Source: Agrobacterium larrymoorei (GTDB lineage Bacteria > Pseudomonadota > Alphaproteobacteria > Rhizobiales > Rhizobiaceae). Taken from it: a stretch of 64,000 nucleotides of DNA. The DNA is taken from assembly GCF_013322225.1 (NCBI RefSeq), contig NZ_JAAMFB010000019.1, positions 124,001 through 188,000 of the forward strand, written 5' to 3'. Below the pieces are notes generated by a model. That model was not told the origin of the DNA. It made no database searches and worked only from the letters and a program-made list of their open reading frames with translations. Both the position numbers and the translations under genes were made by a program. Below, one piece after another: positions 17,101 to 26,700 of the stretch; within the stretch, counting starts at the first letter, position 1; each line of letters begins with the position of its first letter.

Positions 17101-20100
17101 ATAGACCAGATAGCGGGCCAGATGCTGGAAGGCGGCGGCCTGCTGCGAGGTAACGCCGACATGGCGCATCTGCACCTGTGTGCGGGTCCATGCATGAACC
17201 AGCTCATGCGCGAAGGCGTCAGGGTGGCGATAGCGATCAATCGCCTTGTCGACGTCTTCGCGGTTGGGAGCAGCAATCGTCCAGAAGATGACGCTGACCT
17301 TTTTGCCCGCCGGAACGCGCACGACGCGACGCAGTGACAGGATCGGATCGAGCGTGAAGCCGTCCGCACTCGAGAGCGTAGCGCCTGGGTCGAAAGCAGC
17401 AGCTTCGGCAAGCGAACGCCCCCGTCCAATGAACTTCGCACGGTCGGTTTCATACTCGGTGGAGCGTGAGGAACCAGCGTTGTCAGCGGCCAGATGAGCG
17501 ATGACGGTGCCGGGTTCGCTCGGGGAACGCTTGTTGCGCCAGGCGCGGATCACATCGCCGCGCTTGCCGATTTCCGTCTGAACGAACATGCGCGAGAATA
17601 GCGGATGCGCATTGTCATCGTCTTCGTTAGCGATGACCGGCTCCATATAGGAGGTGACTTCGATATAGCGGTCTTCCGTGCCGACATTGAGAAGCGTCAC
17701 GCGACGGCCTTCAGCATCGTGTTCAGTGGCGACGATGCATTCGACCACACTTTGCAGGTCACCGACGGTCTTGTGGAACTCCGCACGGTCATCCATGAAG
17801 ACGGTCTTGGTTTTCTCGCCCTCGGCGACGCGCGGTTCAGCGGTGGCGCTCCACCACTGCCCTGTCGCAGTGTCACGCAGGAACAAGAAGGTGCCCCAGC
17901 GGTCTTCAGTTGCATCGGCTTTCCAGCGGGAAATGGACTGCCCATTCCACTTCGAATAGCCCGCGCCCGTCGCAGTCAGCATGGTCGAGTAATGACCATT
18001 GGACAGGAAAACGACATCGCGGTCGCGGATCATCGGATCGGTCACGGTACGGATTTCCGCACGCAGCAGATCAGCCTGCTCCTTGCCAGGGGTCTCTGGT
18101 TCGTACTTGGCGCTCATAACCGGCACTTCGCGAGGTGCCTTTTCCTGCAACAGCAGTTCGGCAGCTTCGATCACCGGATCAGCATGGAAGAGTTCACGCA
18201 GGAAGCCATCGAAGGCGACGTTGGCGACAGCGGCAATCGACATGCCATGATGGTGGGCATAGTAGTTGTAGACCACCGCGCAGACCTTGCCATCCGGTAC
18301 GCGGGTCGGCGTGAAGTCGACGGCATCATGGAAGCCGTAGCGACCAAGAGCGCCGAGCTTGCGCAGCTTCTCAAGGTTTTCCAGAGCTGCATCGGGATCA
18401 TACTGCGCCGCCAGAATGGAAGCGTAGGGTGCGATGACGGCGTTCTGGCCAAGGCCTCGCTTGAGGCCGAGCGTCGGTACACCGAAGTTGGTGTACTGGT
18501 AGTTCATGTTATGATCGCGGGCGTTGAAAGCCGCTTCGGAAATGCCCCATGGTGTGCCGAGGCGACGGCCGTGGTTCATCTGTTCCTTGACGATCAGATT
18601 GTTGGTCTGGTTCAGGATACCGCCCTGACGCTCCTGCATGACGAGCGGAGGCATCAGATATTCGAACATCGAGCCGGACCAGGACACCAAGGCGCCTTGC
18701 GCGCCGACTGGCACGACCTGACGGCCGAGGCGATACCAATGCTCAGTCGGCAGATCGCCCTTGGCAATGGCAAAAAGCGATGTCAGGCGGCATTCGGAGG
18801 CGAGAAGGTCGTAGCAGGCTTCGTCCAACTCCTGACTTTCGACGCGATAACCGATCGAAAGCAGACGACGGTCCTTACGGTAAAGGAAGCCGAAATCCAT
18901 CGAGAATGCGAGATTGCGGCTACGGTCGCGCAGCGAGGCGAGCCTTCCGCGCAACTGATCGATGGTGGCATGATCGAATGCGCTGTCGGAAATATGCGCT
19001 TCACAGCAATCCACCAGCATCTGCGCCCAGCGGGTGACTTCCGCGCTCTGCTCGGACTTCACTTCCACATCGAGGTTGGAGGCGAGTTTCTGGATATCGC
19101 GGGCAAGAACCGCAAGGTTGATGACGCGGATCGAAGCAAACTCATGCTCGCGCTTGACCGATGCCAATGCGTTCGAGAAACCAAGGATACGCTCTTCCAG
19201 ACGACGGTGCAGCGGACGAAGATTCTTGCGGTCGTCCGGCAGTTCCTTGAGGCTCTCACGCAGCACGCCTGCGACATCGCCGATGCCTTCGAGATTACCC
19301 TGAAGGTGGGCCGATGGCGCTTCCGCCCACTGGCGGCAGGCAGACGAAATCGCGATCAGGTGGCCAGCAAGGTTACCACTATCCACGGCGGAGACGTATC
19401 GGGGGCCAAGCGTCTGGAGCGTATCTGTGTGGTACCAGTTATAGAGGTGACCACGATACTTCTCCATCTTCTCCACGGTCTCGATTGTCTTTTCCAGACG
19501 CTCAACTGTGTCGGAGAAGCTGATCCAGCCAAACTGGCGGGCCGAGATGGTGGACAGCAGGTACACACCGATATTGGTCGGGGAAGTGCGGCTGGCGACG
19601 ATAGGCTCAGGCGTTTCCTGGAAGTTATCCGGTGGTAGGTAATGTTCGTCCTTGGTGACGAAGGTTTCGTAGTAACGCCACGTACGACGGGCGATCTTGC
19701 GCAACTCGCTGGACACATGCTCGGACACGAACATGCGATCTTCTGTTTCTGCCGACTGGCTGACATACCACGCAACGAGCGGGGAAAAGACCCACAATAG
19801 CGCAAAGGGAAGACCAACGAGGAACGCGTTATCACCCGGCAGCGAGGCAAACAGAAGCGCAAGAAGTGCGACGACCGGAGCATGCCACATCTGGCGGTAA
19901 TAATCGAATATGCTGCCCTGCGCGCTGGACTGGATGGAGGCGGCGGTACGCCATTCCAGCATCAGTTTGCGGCTGACGAACAGGCGGTAGAGCGAACGTC
20001 CGATAGCATCGGCCATCATGCAGGCACCATCTGCGATAAAGACGATGCGAAGCGCAACCTGCGCATTGGTGGCGCGGATTTCCGACCAGATAGTGTGGAA

Positions 20101-22692
20101 ATGCGCCTGCGGCACGATATCGGTAGAGCGCGGAACGATGCCTGCCATCAGCGAAATGGTTGGAGCGACAAACAGTGTGAAAATCAGTAGAATCTGCCAG
20201 ATCAGCGCGCCGAACGGGTCCATGAAATACCAGCCGAGCACCGATGCCACGAACCAGGCGATAGGTGTCAGCGAACGACGCAGGTTATCGACCATCTTCC
20301 AGCGGCCAAGCGCGGTAACGCCACGTGCCGGATCGAGAATATAAGGAAGAAGCTGCCAGTCACCACGCGCCCAGCGGTGCTGACGCGAAACTTCCACCTC
20401 GTAGCGGGTCGGGAAGTCTTCAACCAGCTCGACATCCGTCACGAGGGCGCAGCGGGCAAATGAGCCTTCGAGAAGATCGTGGGAAAGAACGGCGTTCTCT
20501 TCGATCCGGCCCTTCAAAGCCGTTTCGAAAGCGTCGACATCATACAGACCCTTACCGGTAAACGTGCCTTCGGACGTCAGATCCTGATACACATCAGACA
20601 CGGTGAAGACGTAAGGGTCGATGCCGCGATTAATGGAGAAGACGCGCTGGAAGACGGATGCGTCCTTGCCGGTCGTCAGCGAAGGCGTCACGCGCGGCTG
20701 TAGCAGCCCGTAACCGCTGATGACGCGACCTGTCTTGGGGTCGTGCACAGGACGGTTGATCGGGTGGTGCATCTTGCCGACGAGCTTGGTGACGGCATCG
20801 CGCATCAGGCGCGTATCGGCATCCAGCGTCATGACGTATTTGACGTTCTCAGGCACCATATTGGCACCGTTAAGGAACGTCGTGTCCTTGTCGCCACGCA
20901 GCAGCATGTTCAGTTCGTGCAGCTTGCCGCGCTTGCGCTCCCAACCCATCCAGGCTTCTTCGGAAGGATTATAGATGCGGCGGCGGTGCAGGAGGAAAAA
21001 CCTCGTCTTGCCATCGAAGGCGTAACGGGCCGACAGTGTTGCGATTTCACGCTTGGCGTATTCAAGTATCTCGATATCTTCCGGCGTCTGTTCCAGCTGT
21101 GCGTCGCGCCAGTCGGAAATGAGCGAGAAGTAAATTTCGCCATGCGGATTGGCGAGATAGTGGACTTCGAGATTGCGGATCATCTCGTCCACGCTGTCGC
21201 GGCTGGTGAGCATGCAGGGCACGGCAACCAGAGTACGCGCGTCTTCCGGTATACCGGTTTTGAACTCGTAGCCGACAAGGCGGAACGGTTTGACGAAGAA
21301 TGTGACGAGTGTGTTGAAGAGGCCGGTAGCGCCTTCCGAAGCAGGCAGCGCAAACATCAGCAGAAATGCCGCCACGACATACCAGGGCATGCCCGCATCG
21401 GCCAGGAACCAGCCAACCGCCAGCATGACGATTGCCGTCAATGCCAGAACGGGCGCCGCAACCGACAGCCAGCTGAAGCGGCGCATGAAGCGCACGACAT
21501 GTTGTGAAGGCAGCGGCTTGTAGCCAATCCGCTCTTCCAGCTCATCTCGGCGCTCGCCGGCGAGGAATGCGCCGACATTCGGCTGGTGAGGATAGCTCTC
21601 GCTCGAAGCAGCGGTTTCGGCCACCATGTCGACGGCCGTCTGGGCAACCTCGACTTCGGTCTTCGGAGAACGGCGTGCGAGCAGCTCCACCATGTTGCGA
21701 TAATTGTTACGTGAACCGAAATCGAGCGTCTCGTAATCGGTCTGTTCGCGAAGAACCTTGTCGATATGGCTCACGTCCTCGAACCACACGGACCATTCAG
21801 TATCGTCGATTTCGCGCAGGCTCTTAACGATGTTGCCCATCGTCACATTGCCGGAGGCGAGCCGGTTATGCTCCGCCATCATCACGTTTTCAGCGTCCGT
21901 GCCCACACTGTGAAGACGCTCTTCCAGCCAGTTCAGTGCGAAGTTGGATGTCTGGGAACCGTTTCTCAGGCGATAGAGGAACTGTGTCGCAAAGGTCGGG
22001 TCATCGACCAGAGGATCGATCTGTTTTAAAAACTCGGCAGATGGTTCTGCTTCGTTGAGACGGATGATCTCGTCAACCACCTCGTTTGCCTTTTGGCGCA
22101 TGCGGCGCGAACGCTCAACGCGAATGGAGATACGGCGCAGGTTTTCGATCAGGACAAAGCGGGTGATGGAGGGCAAAGCCCATATTTCACCGATCTGGAG
22201 CGTCTTGGATGTCTGGAAACCCTCGACCAATGCCGTCAGGCTTTCGCGTGACACGGTGCTGTGCGTGTGGGCGACATAGAGCCATGCCAGCGCCACCACG
22301 CGCGGGATTTCGACATTGCCGATCTTCATCGTTGGAAGCTGGCGGTAGAATTTACGCGGGAAGTCGCGGCGGACTTCCTGTATCGCTTCTTCGATAACGT
22401 AGTGGTTGTCGAGCAACCATTCGGCAGCGGGCGTAATCGTCGCGCCGTTTTCGGCATCGACAGCCGTTGTCCGGTAAACCCGGAGGATCTCTTTTTCGTT
22501 CTCGCGGTGGCGCGCGAAGAAATCGAATTCCATAAAGCCTGGCAGCGTATCCGCGCCGGATTTGGAAAGCTCTGCTCCGCAAGCTCTCAGCTCGTCCATA
22601 TTGAAATAGACGGAACGGATCGAATCGTTGTGATCGATCTGCTTGGCTTCTGAATCACGGGCGGCGGCGGTCGGGGTAATATGAAATGACAT
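14200..22692 (-). CDS. ndvB: cyclic beta-1,2-glucan synthase
   Basis: A giant inner-membrane enzyme (2830 residues) that makes periplasmic cyclic beta-1,2-glucan from UDP-glucose, needed for low-osmolarity growth and host interaction in rhizobia, Agrobacterium and Brucella. After a cytoplasmic N-terminus there are membrane segments near 408-430 and 435-460, then a GT84 glycosyltransferase domain with TLDADTRL (D624, D626), SHDLLEG (D739) and QHRW (771-774), the D,DxD,D,QxxRW set. More membrane segments follow at about 810-850. The middle part has a glycoamylase-like domain (NQTNNLIVKEQMNHGR). The C-terminal GH94 phosphorylase domain, which sets ring size, has GGDWNDGMN with the acid Asp near residue 2525. 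All key residues are present and no frameshift is seen. It is monocistronic. Confidence 0.97.
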   Translation of the reverse strand: MSFHITPTAAARDSEAKQIDHNDSIRSVYFNMDELRACGAELSKSGADTLPGFMEFDFFARHRENEKEILRVYRTTAVDAENGATITPAAEWLLDNHYVIEEAIQEVRRDFPRKFYRQLPTMKIGNVEIPRVVALAWLYVAHTHSTVSRESLTALVEGFQTSKTLQIGEIWALPSITRFVLIENLRRISIRVERSRRMRQKANEVVDEIIRLNEAEPSAEFLKQIDPLVDDPTFATQFLYRLRNGSQTSNFALNWLEERLHSVGTDAENVMMAEHNRLASGNVTMGNIVKSLREIDDTEWSVWFEDVSHIDKVLREQTDYETLDFGSRNNYRNMVELLARRSPKTEVEVAQTAVDMVAETAASSESYPHQPNVGAFLAGERRDELEERIGYKPLPSQHVVRFMRRFSWLSVAAPVLALTAIVMLAVGWFLADAGMPWYVVAAFLLMFALPASEGATGLFNTLVTFFVKPFRLVGYEFKTGIPEDARTLVAVPCMLTSRDSVDEMIRNLEVHYLANPHGEIYFSLISDWRDAQLEQTPEDIEILEYAKREIATLSARYAFDGKTRFFLLHRRRIYNPSEEAWMGWERKRGKLHELNMLLRGDKDTTFLNGANMVPENVKYVMTLDADTRLMRDAVTKLVGKMHHPINRPVHDPKTGRVISGYGLLQPRVTPSLTTGKDASVFQRVFSINRGIDPYVFTVSDVYQDLTSEGTFTGKGLYDVDAFETALKGRIEENAVLSHDLLEGSFARCALVTDVELVEDFPTRYEVEVSRQHRWARGDWQLLPYILDPARGVTALGRWKMVDNLRRSLTPIAWFVASVLGWYFMDPFGALIWQILLIFTLFVAPTISLMAGIVPRSTDIVPQAHFHTIWSEIRATNAQVALRIVFIADGACMMADAIGRSLYRLFVSRKLMLEWRTAASIQSSAQGSIFDYYRQMWHAPVVALLALLFASLPGDNAFLVGLPFALLWVFSPLVAWYVSQSAETEDRMFVSEHVSSELRKIARRTWRYYETFVTKDEHYLPPDNFQETPEPIVASRTSPTNIGVYLLSTISARQFGWISFSDTVERLEKTIETVEKMEKYRGHLYNWYHTDTLQTLGPRYVSAVDSGNLAGHLIAISSACRQWAEAPSAHLQGNLEGIGDVAGVLRESLKELPDDRKNLRPLHRRLEERILGFSNALASVKREHEFASIRVINLAVLARDIQKLASNLDVEVKSEQSAEVTRWAQMLVDCCEAHISDSAFDHATIDQLRGRLASLRDRSRNLAFSMDFGFLYRKDRRLLSIGYRVESQELDEACYDLLASECRLTSLFAIAKGDLPTEHWYRLGRQVVPVGAQGALVSWSGSMFEYLMPPLVMQERQGGILNQTNNLIVKEQMNHGRRLGTPWGISEAAFNARDHNMNYQYTNFGVPTLGLKRGLGQNAVIAPYASILAAQYDPDAALENLEKLRKLGALGRYGFHDAVDFTPTRVPDGKVCAVVYNYYAHHHGMSIAAVANVAFDGFLRELFHADPVIEAAELLLQEKAPREVPVMSAKYEPETPGKEQADLLRAEIRTVTDPMIRDRDVVFLSNGHYSTMLTATGAGYSKWNGQSISRWKADATEDRWGTFLFLRDTATGQWWSATAEPRVAEGEKTKTVFMDDRAEFHKTVGDLQSVVECIVATEHDAEGRRVTLLNVGTEDRYIEVTSYMEPVIANEDDDNAHPLFSRMFVQTEIGKRGDVIRAWRNKRSPSEPGTVIAHLAADNAGSSRSTEYETDRAKFIGRGRSLAEAAAFDPGATLSSADGFTLDPILSLRRVVRVPAGKKVSVIFWTIAAPNREDVDKAIDRYRHPDAFAHELVHAWTRTQVQMRHVGVTSQQAAAFQHLARYLVYPDMHLRADADTLKTGLASQRSLWPLAISGDFPIFALRINDDMDMDIAREALSAHEYLRSRGVIFDLVIVNERAASYAQDMQHALDHISEGQRRINPADGGRPHVFSVRRDLMDEETWAALLAASRVVLHVRNGKIVDQVNRAVSLFAAHRGPDSNNVSQARIPAPAYPVADPVEDANDLDFWNGFGGFTKDGREYVVRLNRGQSTPHPWINVISNENFGFHISAEGAGFTWSRNSRDYQLTPWSNDPVTNRPGEAIYVADAESGKIHSPFAAIGRHPEAAFETRHGLGYSTFRSVDDGLDIEVTQTVDREKPVKLSRLTIRNIGNQNRRLKAYGYVEWVLGNNPQKSAPFILSTHDEETGALFASNPYSIDYNQRASFLSLDAPATGFTTSKREFIGRYGSVHAPQAVVSGTALSGTTELDGGPCAALMQEIHLKPGEERHVLFYLGDCDTAEEARALVKDIRAVDFDTVLQANKDYWTGFTGQLQVSTPDAGFNHMVNGWLPYQALACRILARTAFYQSSGAFGFRDQLQDTLAFLLYQPELARKQIIRAAGRQFPEGDVQHWWLPLTGAGVRTTISDDVVWLAYAAHQYVAATGDKAILDEEIPFLKGAALMPGQHDAFFQPETSDRSVSLYEHAALALDLAIHRTGENGLPLILGGDWNDGMNRVGVAGKGTSVWLGWLLSGTLRDFIAIAEERRDLNRVEKWKTHRDKLRAALETAGWDGDYYRRGYFDDGTPLGSITSEECRIDSLGQSWSVLSGEGEEDRSQQAMNAVMKDLVDEKTGIIRLFTPPFSKAPHDPGYIKGYPPGVRENGGQYTHAATWVVLALAKLGRSEDAWKCFSLLNPVNHALDRQSSEIYRVEPYVVTADVYGENAYAGRGGWSWYTGSAGWLYRAAVEGILGITRIDGKLHIAPSLPQDWDGFSATITLEGKPREVVVKRTAGTPDIAVTLDGKPLTGTDRAIPFD

Positions 22693-23244
22693 CGGCTCGT
22701 ATTCTGGACCTTGAATGGAGATGCTTTTGCGTGTCTTAACCGGTACTTGTTTCGAATTGCTTGTCGCAATCCAAATAACTTGGCAGCTTTATTTTGCTGA
22801 TTCTGAACCTTGGCTGAACCAACGCGAACCAGCATACGGAAGTTCTGTCTAAACCTGATTGACGGACATCATGGCATTTTTGGGCGCGAGCGAAGTCACG
22901 CTATAATAATCAATAGTTTATGGGTAACGATGTGAAGCGCATAGACGGCTTCTTTGAATTGCTTCGATATTTCGCGCACTCCCCCAGCGAAAATCTGCAC
23001 GCCCTTCCCTCTCATTCCCCTGATCGATCTTCAAGCATCCGTTTGCATTAAACAACGGCACCCGAAGACTGGGAATGTTTCAAGGCGTTTTCAGTTCCAT
23101 GCCATCTGTTTTGCCCCTGCGCAAGCGCGTAAATACTGGCCCGTCAGGCGCGCCCTTACCAGCAACCGTCAATGCTGCTATTTCTCTCTACTCATAGAGC
23201 ATGCTCGGACGCTGCGCGCCGAAGAAAAACCCGGAATTACAACG
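22693..23244. other. 552-base gap between ndvB and the M20 amidohydrolase, promoter region
   Basis: Divergent upstream region of ndvB (minus) and the amidohydrolase (plus). It is AT-richer than the genes around it. The part from 22954 on is open in the amidohydrolase frame but gives a Cys- and Pro-rich sequence with no family character, so I treat it as untranslated. One sigma-70-like promoter is listed separately. I see no hairpin or small gene I would defend. Confidence 0.6.
22880..22907 (+). promoter_or_regulatory. sigma-70-like promoter candidate
   Basis: TTGGGC (22880-22885), 16 bases, then a perfect TATAAT (22902-22907). It would serve the M20 amidohydrolase with a leader of about 330 bases. 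The -35 box is poor, so this rests on the -10 box. Confidence 0.3.
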
Positions 23245-24423
23245 ATGACAATACAGACCAGAACCCTTGCCGCCTCGACCAACATCATCCCAGAGGTAGT
23301 GGAAATCCGTCATCACCTGCACCGCTTTCCGGAAATCGGCCTTTCAGAGTTCAACACATCCGACTTCATCGCTTCGCGGCTGGAAGCGATGGGATACGAG
23401 GTGACACGCGGGCTGGCGGGCACGGGCGTGGTTGCAACGCTGCGCAATGGCACAGGCGACCGAAGCATTGGAATTCGCGCGGACATCGATGCCTTGCCGA
23501 TCCATGAGGAAACAGGCGCAGAATACGCCAGCTTAAACCCCGGCGTCATGCATGCCTGCGGTCATGACGGACACACGGCCATGCTTTTGGGCGCAGCAAA
23601 GATCATTGCGGAGCGCCGCAATTTCGACGGCACGGTAAATCTCATCTTCCAACCCGCCGAAGAAAATTTCGGCGGCGCACGGATGATGATCGAAGACGGC
23701 TTGTTCGAGCGCTTCCCTTGCGATGCGGTTTTTGCGCTTCATAACGATCCGGGTCTTCCTTTCGGCCAGTTCGCGTTGCGCGAGGGACCGATCATGGCAG
23801 CCGTCGACGAATGCAAGATCACGGTCAACGGTTATGGCGGTCATGGTGCGGAACCGCAGAGCGCACTTGATCCGATCGTCGCCGGGGCGAGCATCATTAT
23901 GGCGCTCCAGACCATCGTTTCGCGCAACATCCATCCATTGACGCCAACGGTGGTTACGGTCGGTGCATTTCATGCTGGCATTGCCAGTAACGTGATCCCC
24001 GAAACGGCAGAGATGTTGCTGACGATCCGCTCATTCGACCCGGATGCCCGCAATGAGCTTGAAAAGCGTATCCGGTTGATCGCGGAAGGGCAGGCAGAAA
24101 GCTATGGTATGAGCGTAACTCTGGACTATGAGCGGGGTTACAGCCCGACGATCAATCACAAGACTGAGACGGATTACATCTTCGGTCTGGCAAGGCGCTT
24201 TGCCGGTGCAGATAATGTTGCCGAGATGCCGCGCGCCTCGATGGGAGCGGAGGACTTCGCCTACATGCTGGAAAAGCGTCCGGGTGCTTACTTTTTCCTA
24301 GGCACGCAGCGGACGAAAAATGATCCGCCACTACACCATCCGAAATTCGACTTCAACGACGACATTCTTCCCGTCGGTACGGCTTTCTGGGTTGAGCTGA
24401 CAGAAGATTACCTGAAGGCGTAA
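23245..24423 (+). CDS. M20 family amidohydrolase (hippurate hydrolase / N-acyl-amino-acid deacylase type)
   Basis: A 392-residue zinc peptidase-family hydrolase that removes an acyl or carbamoyl group from an amino acid or similar amide. Metal and catalytic residues are in HACGHDGH, PAEENFGGARMM and SMGAEDFAYML; the dimerisation domain has GHGAEPQSALDPI. I start at the ATG at 23245 (MTIQTRTLAAS), because the 97 codons before it have no family similarity; this gives the usual 380-400 residues. It stands alone, so there is no context for the substrate. HipO, AbgA/B and IAA-amino-acid hydrolases are all in this family. Confidence 0.88.
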   Translation: MTIQTRTLAASTNIIPEVVEIRHHLHRFPEIGLSEFNTSDFIASRLEAMGYEVTRGLAGTGVVATLRNGTGDRSIGIRADIDALPIHEETGAEYASLNPGVMHACGHDGHTAMLLGAAKIIAERRNFDGTVNLIFQPAEENFGGARMMIEDGLFERFPCDAVFALHNDPGLPFGQFALREGPIMAAVDECKITVNGYGGHGAEPQSALDPIVAGASIIMALQTIVSRNIHPLTPTVVTVGAFHAGIASNVIPETAEMLLTIRSFDPDARNELEKRIRLIAEGQAESYGMSVTLDYERGYSPTINHKTETDYIFGLARRFAGADNVAEMPRASMGAEDFAYMLEKRPGAYFFLGTQRTKNDPPLHHPKFDFNDDILPVGTAFWVELTEDYLKA

Positions 24424-24437
24424 AAGGAGTTTGGTAC

Positions 24438-24463
24438 GAAAAAGGCCACCGCATGGGTGGCCG
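24438..24463 (-). terminator. minus-strand terminator of the small membrane protein gene
   Basis: On the minus strand GGCCACCC, loop ATGC, GGTGGCC, then TTTTT. It lies 25 bases beyond the stop of the 48-residue protein at 24488-24634 and supports that small gene being real. Confidence 0.7.
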
Positions 24464-24487
24464 TTCGAAAAGTCCAGGGTGGAGAGA

Positions 24488-24634
24488 TCAGGGCACCAGG
24501 CCGAATATTACCGCAGCGACGAAAGCAAAGCAGATACCGACGAGTGCCGTGTGAAGTGTCGATTGCCAGCCACCGCGATGCGGTGCGGATGACGGCGTAA
24601 AATCTTTAGCTTTTCCAACCTTGGAATAAGACAT
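24488..24634 (-). CDS. small 48-residue single-span membrane protein, unknown function
   Basis: A short gene read from the minus strand: ATG at 24634-24632, stop TGA at 24490-24488. The protein starts MSYSKVGKAKDFTPSSAPHR, is basic and polar for about 24 residues, then has a single hydrophobic segment TALVGICFAFVAAVIFGLVP to the end. An excellent ribosome site (AAGGGAGGG) lies 5 bases before the ATG, and a terminator follows the stop. These three signs make it a real small gene. I do not recognise a family. It lies between two convergent larger genes and may be tail-anchored in the inner membrane. Confidence 0.75.
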   Translation of the reverse strand: MSYSKVGKAKDFTPSSAPHRGGWQSTLHTALVGICFAFVAAVIFGLVP

Positions 24635-25006
24635 TGCACCCTCCCTTGTTGACGATGATCGGCAACCGATCTCTTAACCACTGTGAGCTGGAGAATATCG
24701 CTATTCCCTATTGTTTCAGTAGAGATAAAATTCCATTTGATGCCGCCTTCGGGGAAAATCCTGATCGTGTACTGCCTCCCAACAGACATCGATCTACCCG
24801 AAGAATGTGAATCAACGCCGGAGACCCGTTTGAGTTCACAGTGACTATTCTCGGGTATAAACTTCCCCAGAGCGCCTCTTTGTTAATTGGAAACAGCTCT
24901 GTTGGTTCAAACGGGATCGACTGATGCGCGGGCAGCGGGCCGTAGCCAAAGCATCCAGCCATGGCTCAACGTCTCATTTAACAAGAAAGCGCTCTCAGGG
25001 CGGCGG
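24635..25006. other. 372-base gap without a convincing gene
   Basis: Upstream region of the 48-residue protein and downstream region of the threonine dehydratase-like gene. A minus-strand open frame at 24708-24962 has no ribosome site and no recognisable character, so I leave it out. The promoter of the small gene must lie here, but I see no clear boxes. Confidence 0.5.
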
Positions 25007-25981
25007 TTACGCGAAGCGCGATAGCGCGGAGACCATGACATCCGTATCAACGTTGCCACCTGACGCCACGACGACGACTGTCTCCGACTGAAGCTTCGCG
25101 CCGTGGAAAAGCGCGGCTGCCAATGCGACGGCTCCGCCGGGCTCCACGACAATCTTGAGCAACTGAAAAGCTAGGACCATTGCCTTCAAAGCTTCGTCTT
25201 CTGTCACGACGACGCCCTCGCCGCATAGGTTCGCCATGATAGGGAAGGGAATGTCGCCAGGCTGCGGCGTGATGATTGCGTCGCACAGAGACCCAGAAAG
25301 AAGGACGTTTCGCTCTATCTTACCTGAGATCAACGAACGGGCCACATCATCGAATTTTTCCGGCTCGCAGGTGCGAACCGTAAGTCCCGGCGCTTTGGCT
25401 TCCAGCGCCAGAGCGATGCCAGACGTCAAGCCGCCACCGCCGCAAGGAACGAGAACCTCGGCTTCCGCTATGTCTAGCTCTTTGGCTTGTTCGGCAATTT
25501 CCAGCCCGACTGTGCCCTGGCCGGCAATGACCAGTGGCTCATCGAAGGGGCGGATCAAGGTGAGGCCACGCTCGGCAGAGAGCTTTTCACCGATAGCATC
25601 ACGGTCTTCCGTTGCACGGTCGAACAGCACGACTTCCGCGCCATAGGCTCGCGTGTTTTCAATTTTGATCTTTGGCGCGTCATTCGGCATGATGATGACG
25701 GCTGGGACCCCGTGCAATTTTGCGGCCAGCGCCACCCCTTGCGCATGATTACCGGACGAGAACGCAATCACGCCCTTGTTGCGCACCTCCCGATTCAAGC
25801 CCGAAACCGCCGACCAGCCTCCGCGAAACTTGAATGAGCCAGTCCGTTGCAGACACTCGGCCTTTACGAAAACCTTGCGTCCTGCGATGGCGTCGAGAAA
25901 TGGTGACGATAATAACGGGGTTCGCACGGCCTCGTTTCTAATACGCTGGCGTGCGGCTTCGATCATTGCAGTGCTGGTCAT
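25007..25981 (-). CDS. threonine/serine dehydratase family PLP enzyme
   Basis: A 324-residue fold-type-II PLP enzyme. The PLP lysine is K51 in GSFKFRGG, the substrate loop is SSGNHAQG (75-82) and the phosphate-binding glycine loop is PCGGGGLTSG. There is no C-terminal regulatory ACT domain, so it is of the catabolic or serine-racemase-like class: it could deaminate threonine or serine, or act as a 3-hydroxyaspartate dehydratase or serine racemase. It is monocistronic, with about 220 bases of upstream space to the fdxA end. Confidence 0.88.
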   Translation of the reverse strand: MTSTAMIEAARQRIRNEAVRTPLLSSPFLDAIAGRKVFVKAECLQRTGSFKFRGGWSAVSGLNREVRNKGVIAFSSGNHAQGVALAAKLHGVPAVIIMPNDAPKIKIENTRAYGAEVVLFDRATEDRDAIGEKLSAERGLTLIRPFDEPLVIAGQGTVGLEIAEQAKELDIAEAEVLVPCGGGGLTSGIALALEAKAPGLTVRTCEPEKFDDVARSLISGKIERNVLLSGSLCDAIITPQPGDIPFPIMANLCGEGVVVTEDEALKAMVLAFQLLKIVVEPGGAVALAAALFHGAKLQSETVVVVASGGNVDTDVMVSALSRFA

Positions 25982-26201
25982 GCTGTTCCCGGCTCGTGAA
26001 TCATGTTGTCACGATACCATAAGGCGAATTTGCCCCAGGAACAGCCGTTATGGGAAATCTCTTCGAATTCATCGCGGACGTTACAGGCGTTCGGCAAGAC
26101 GATGAAAACCACTGGCATGGTCAACCTCAATCCCAGTCAACTCAAAACTCCCAGTCGAAACAACGGATAGGATGCAGGCAAAAATCCCTAGATGAGAAGG
26201 A

Positions 26202-26540
26202 TCAGTCGCCCTTGCCCGGTTCCGCAGAGAAATAAAGCTCCAGCTTTCCTTCTACGCCATCCATCTCTTTGGCTTCCGGCATTGCATCGCGCTTGACGGT
26301 AATGTTCGGCCAGATCGCCGCATATTCAGCATTGAGGGTCAGCCATTTGTCGAGGCCTGGCTCCGTATCCGGCTTGATAGCCTCGGCGGGACATTCCGGC
26401 TCACATACACCACAGTCAATGCACTCATCGGGATTGATGGCGAGAAAGTTTTCGCCCTCATAGAAGCAGTCTACCGGGCAGACTTCGACACAGTCAGTAT
26501 ATTTGCAGCGAATGCAATTATCGGTCACGACATACGTCAT
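26202..26540 (-). CDS. fdxA: ferredoxin FdxA, 7Fe type
   Basis: A 112-residue ferredoxin with one 3Fe-4S and one 4Fe-4S cluster. The cysteine pattern is [17 protein letters not shown] and [12 protein letters not shown]. The start at 26540 ([17 protein letters not shown]) follows GGAG; the longer open frame has no family character. It follows the S4-domain gene on the same strand after 160 bases, last in the helicase-S4-fdxA group. Confidence 0.95.
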   Translation of the reverse strand: MTYVVTDNCIRCKYTDCVEVCPVDCFYEGENFLAINPDECIDCGVCEPECPAEAIKPDTEPGLDKWLTLNAEYAAIWPNITVKRDAMPEAKEMDGVEGKLELYFSAEPGKGD

Positions 26541-26700
26541 GAAGGACTCCAGAATATGCAGGCCGGGTTTGCTGGGCTTTAAGGTGCAAAGCCGTCGCCC
26601 GGAATTCAGACAGGGCATTTTCGCAAGTGACGTAATGCCTTTGAACCAATATAGCAAGGATAAACAATCCTGAAAAATCGGCCCAATTTAGTCGATTATT

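Noticed and set aside
17605-19638. 677-codon open frame on the plus strand inside ndvB
   Set aside because: It is antisense to a conserved, motif-complete coding region. The product is His/Arg/Asp-rich with no domain, as expected from third-position bias in GC-rich DNA.
22954-23244. N-terminal extension of the M20 amidohydrolase
   Set aside because: The 97 extra codons are rich in Cys and Pro and do not match the family; the protein reaches normal length from 23245.
24708-24962. 84-codon minus-strand frame in the gap before the threonine dehydratase-like gene
   Set aside because: No ribosome site, no domain, and unlikely composition.
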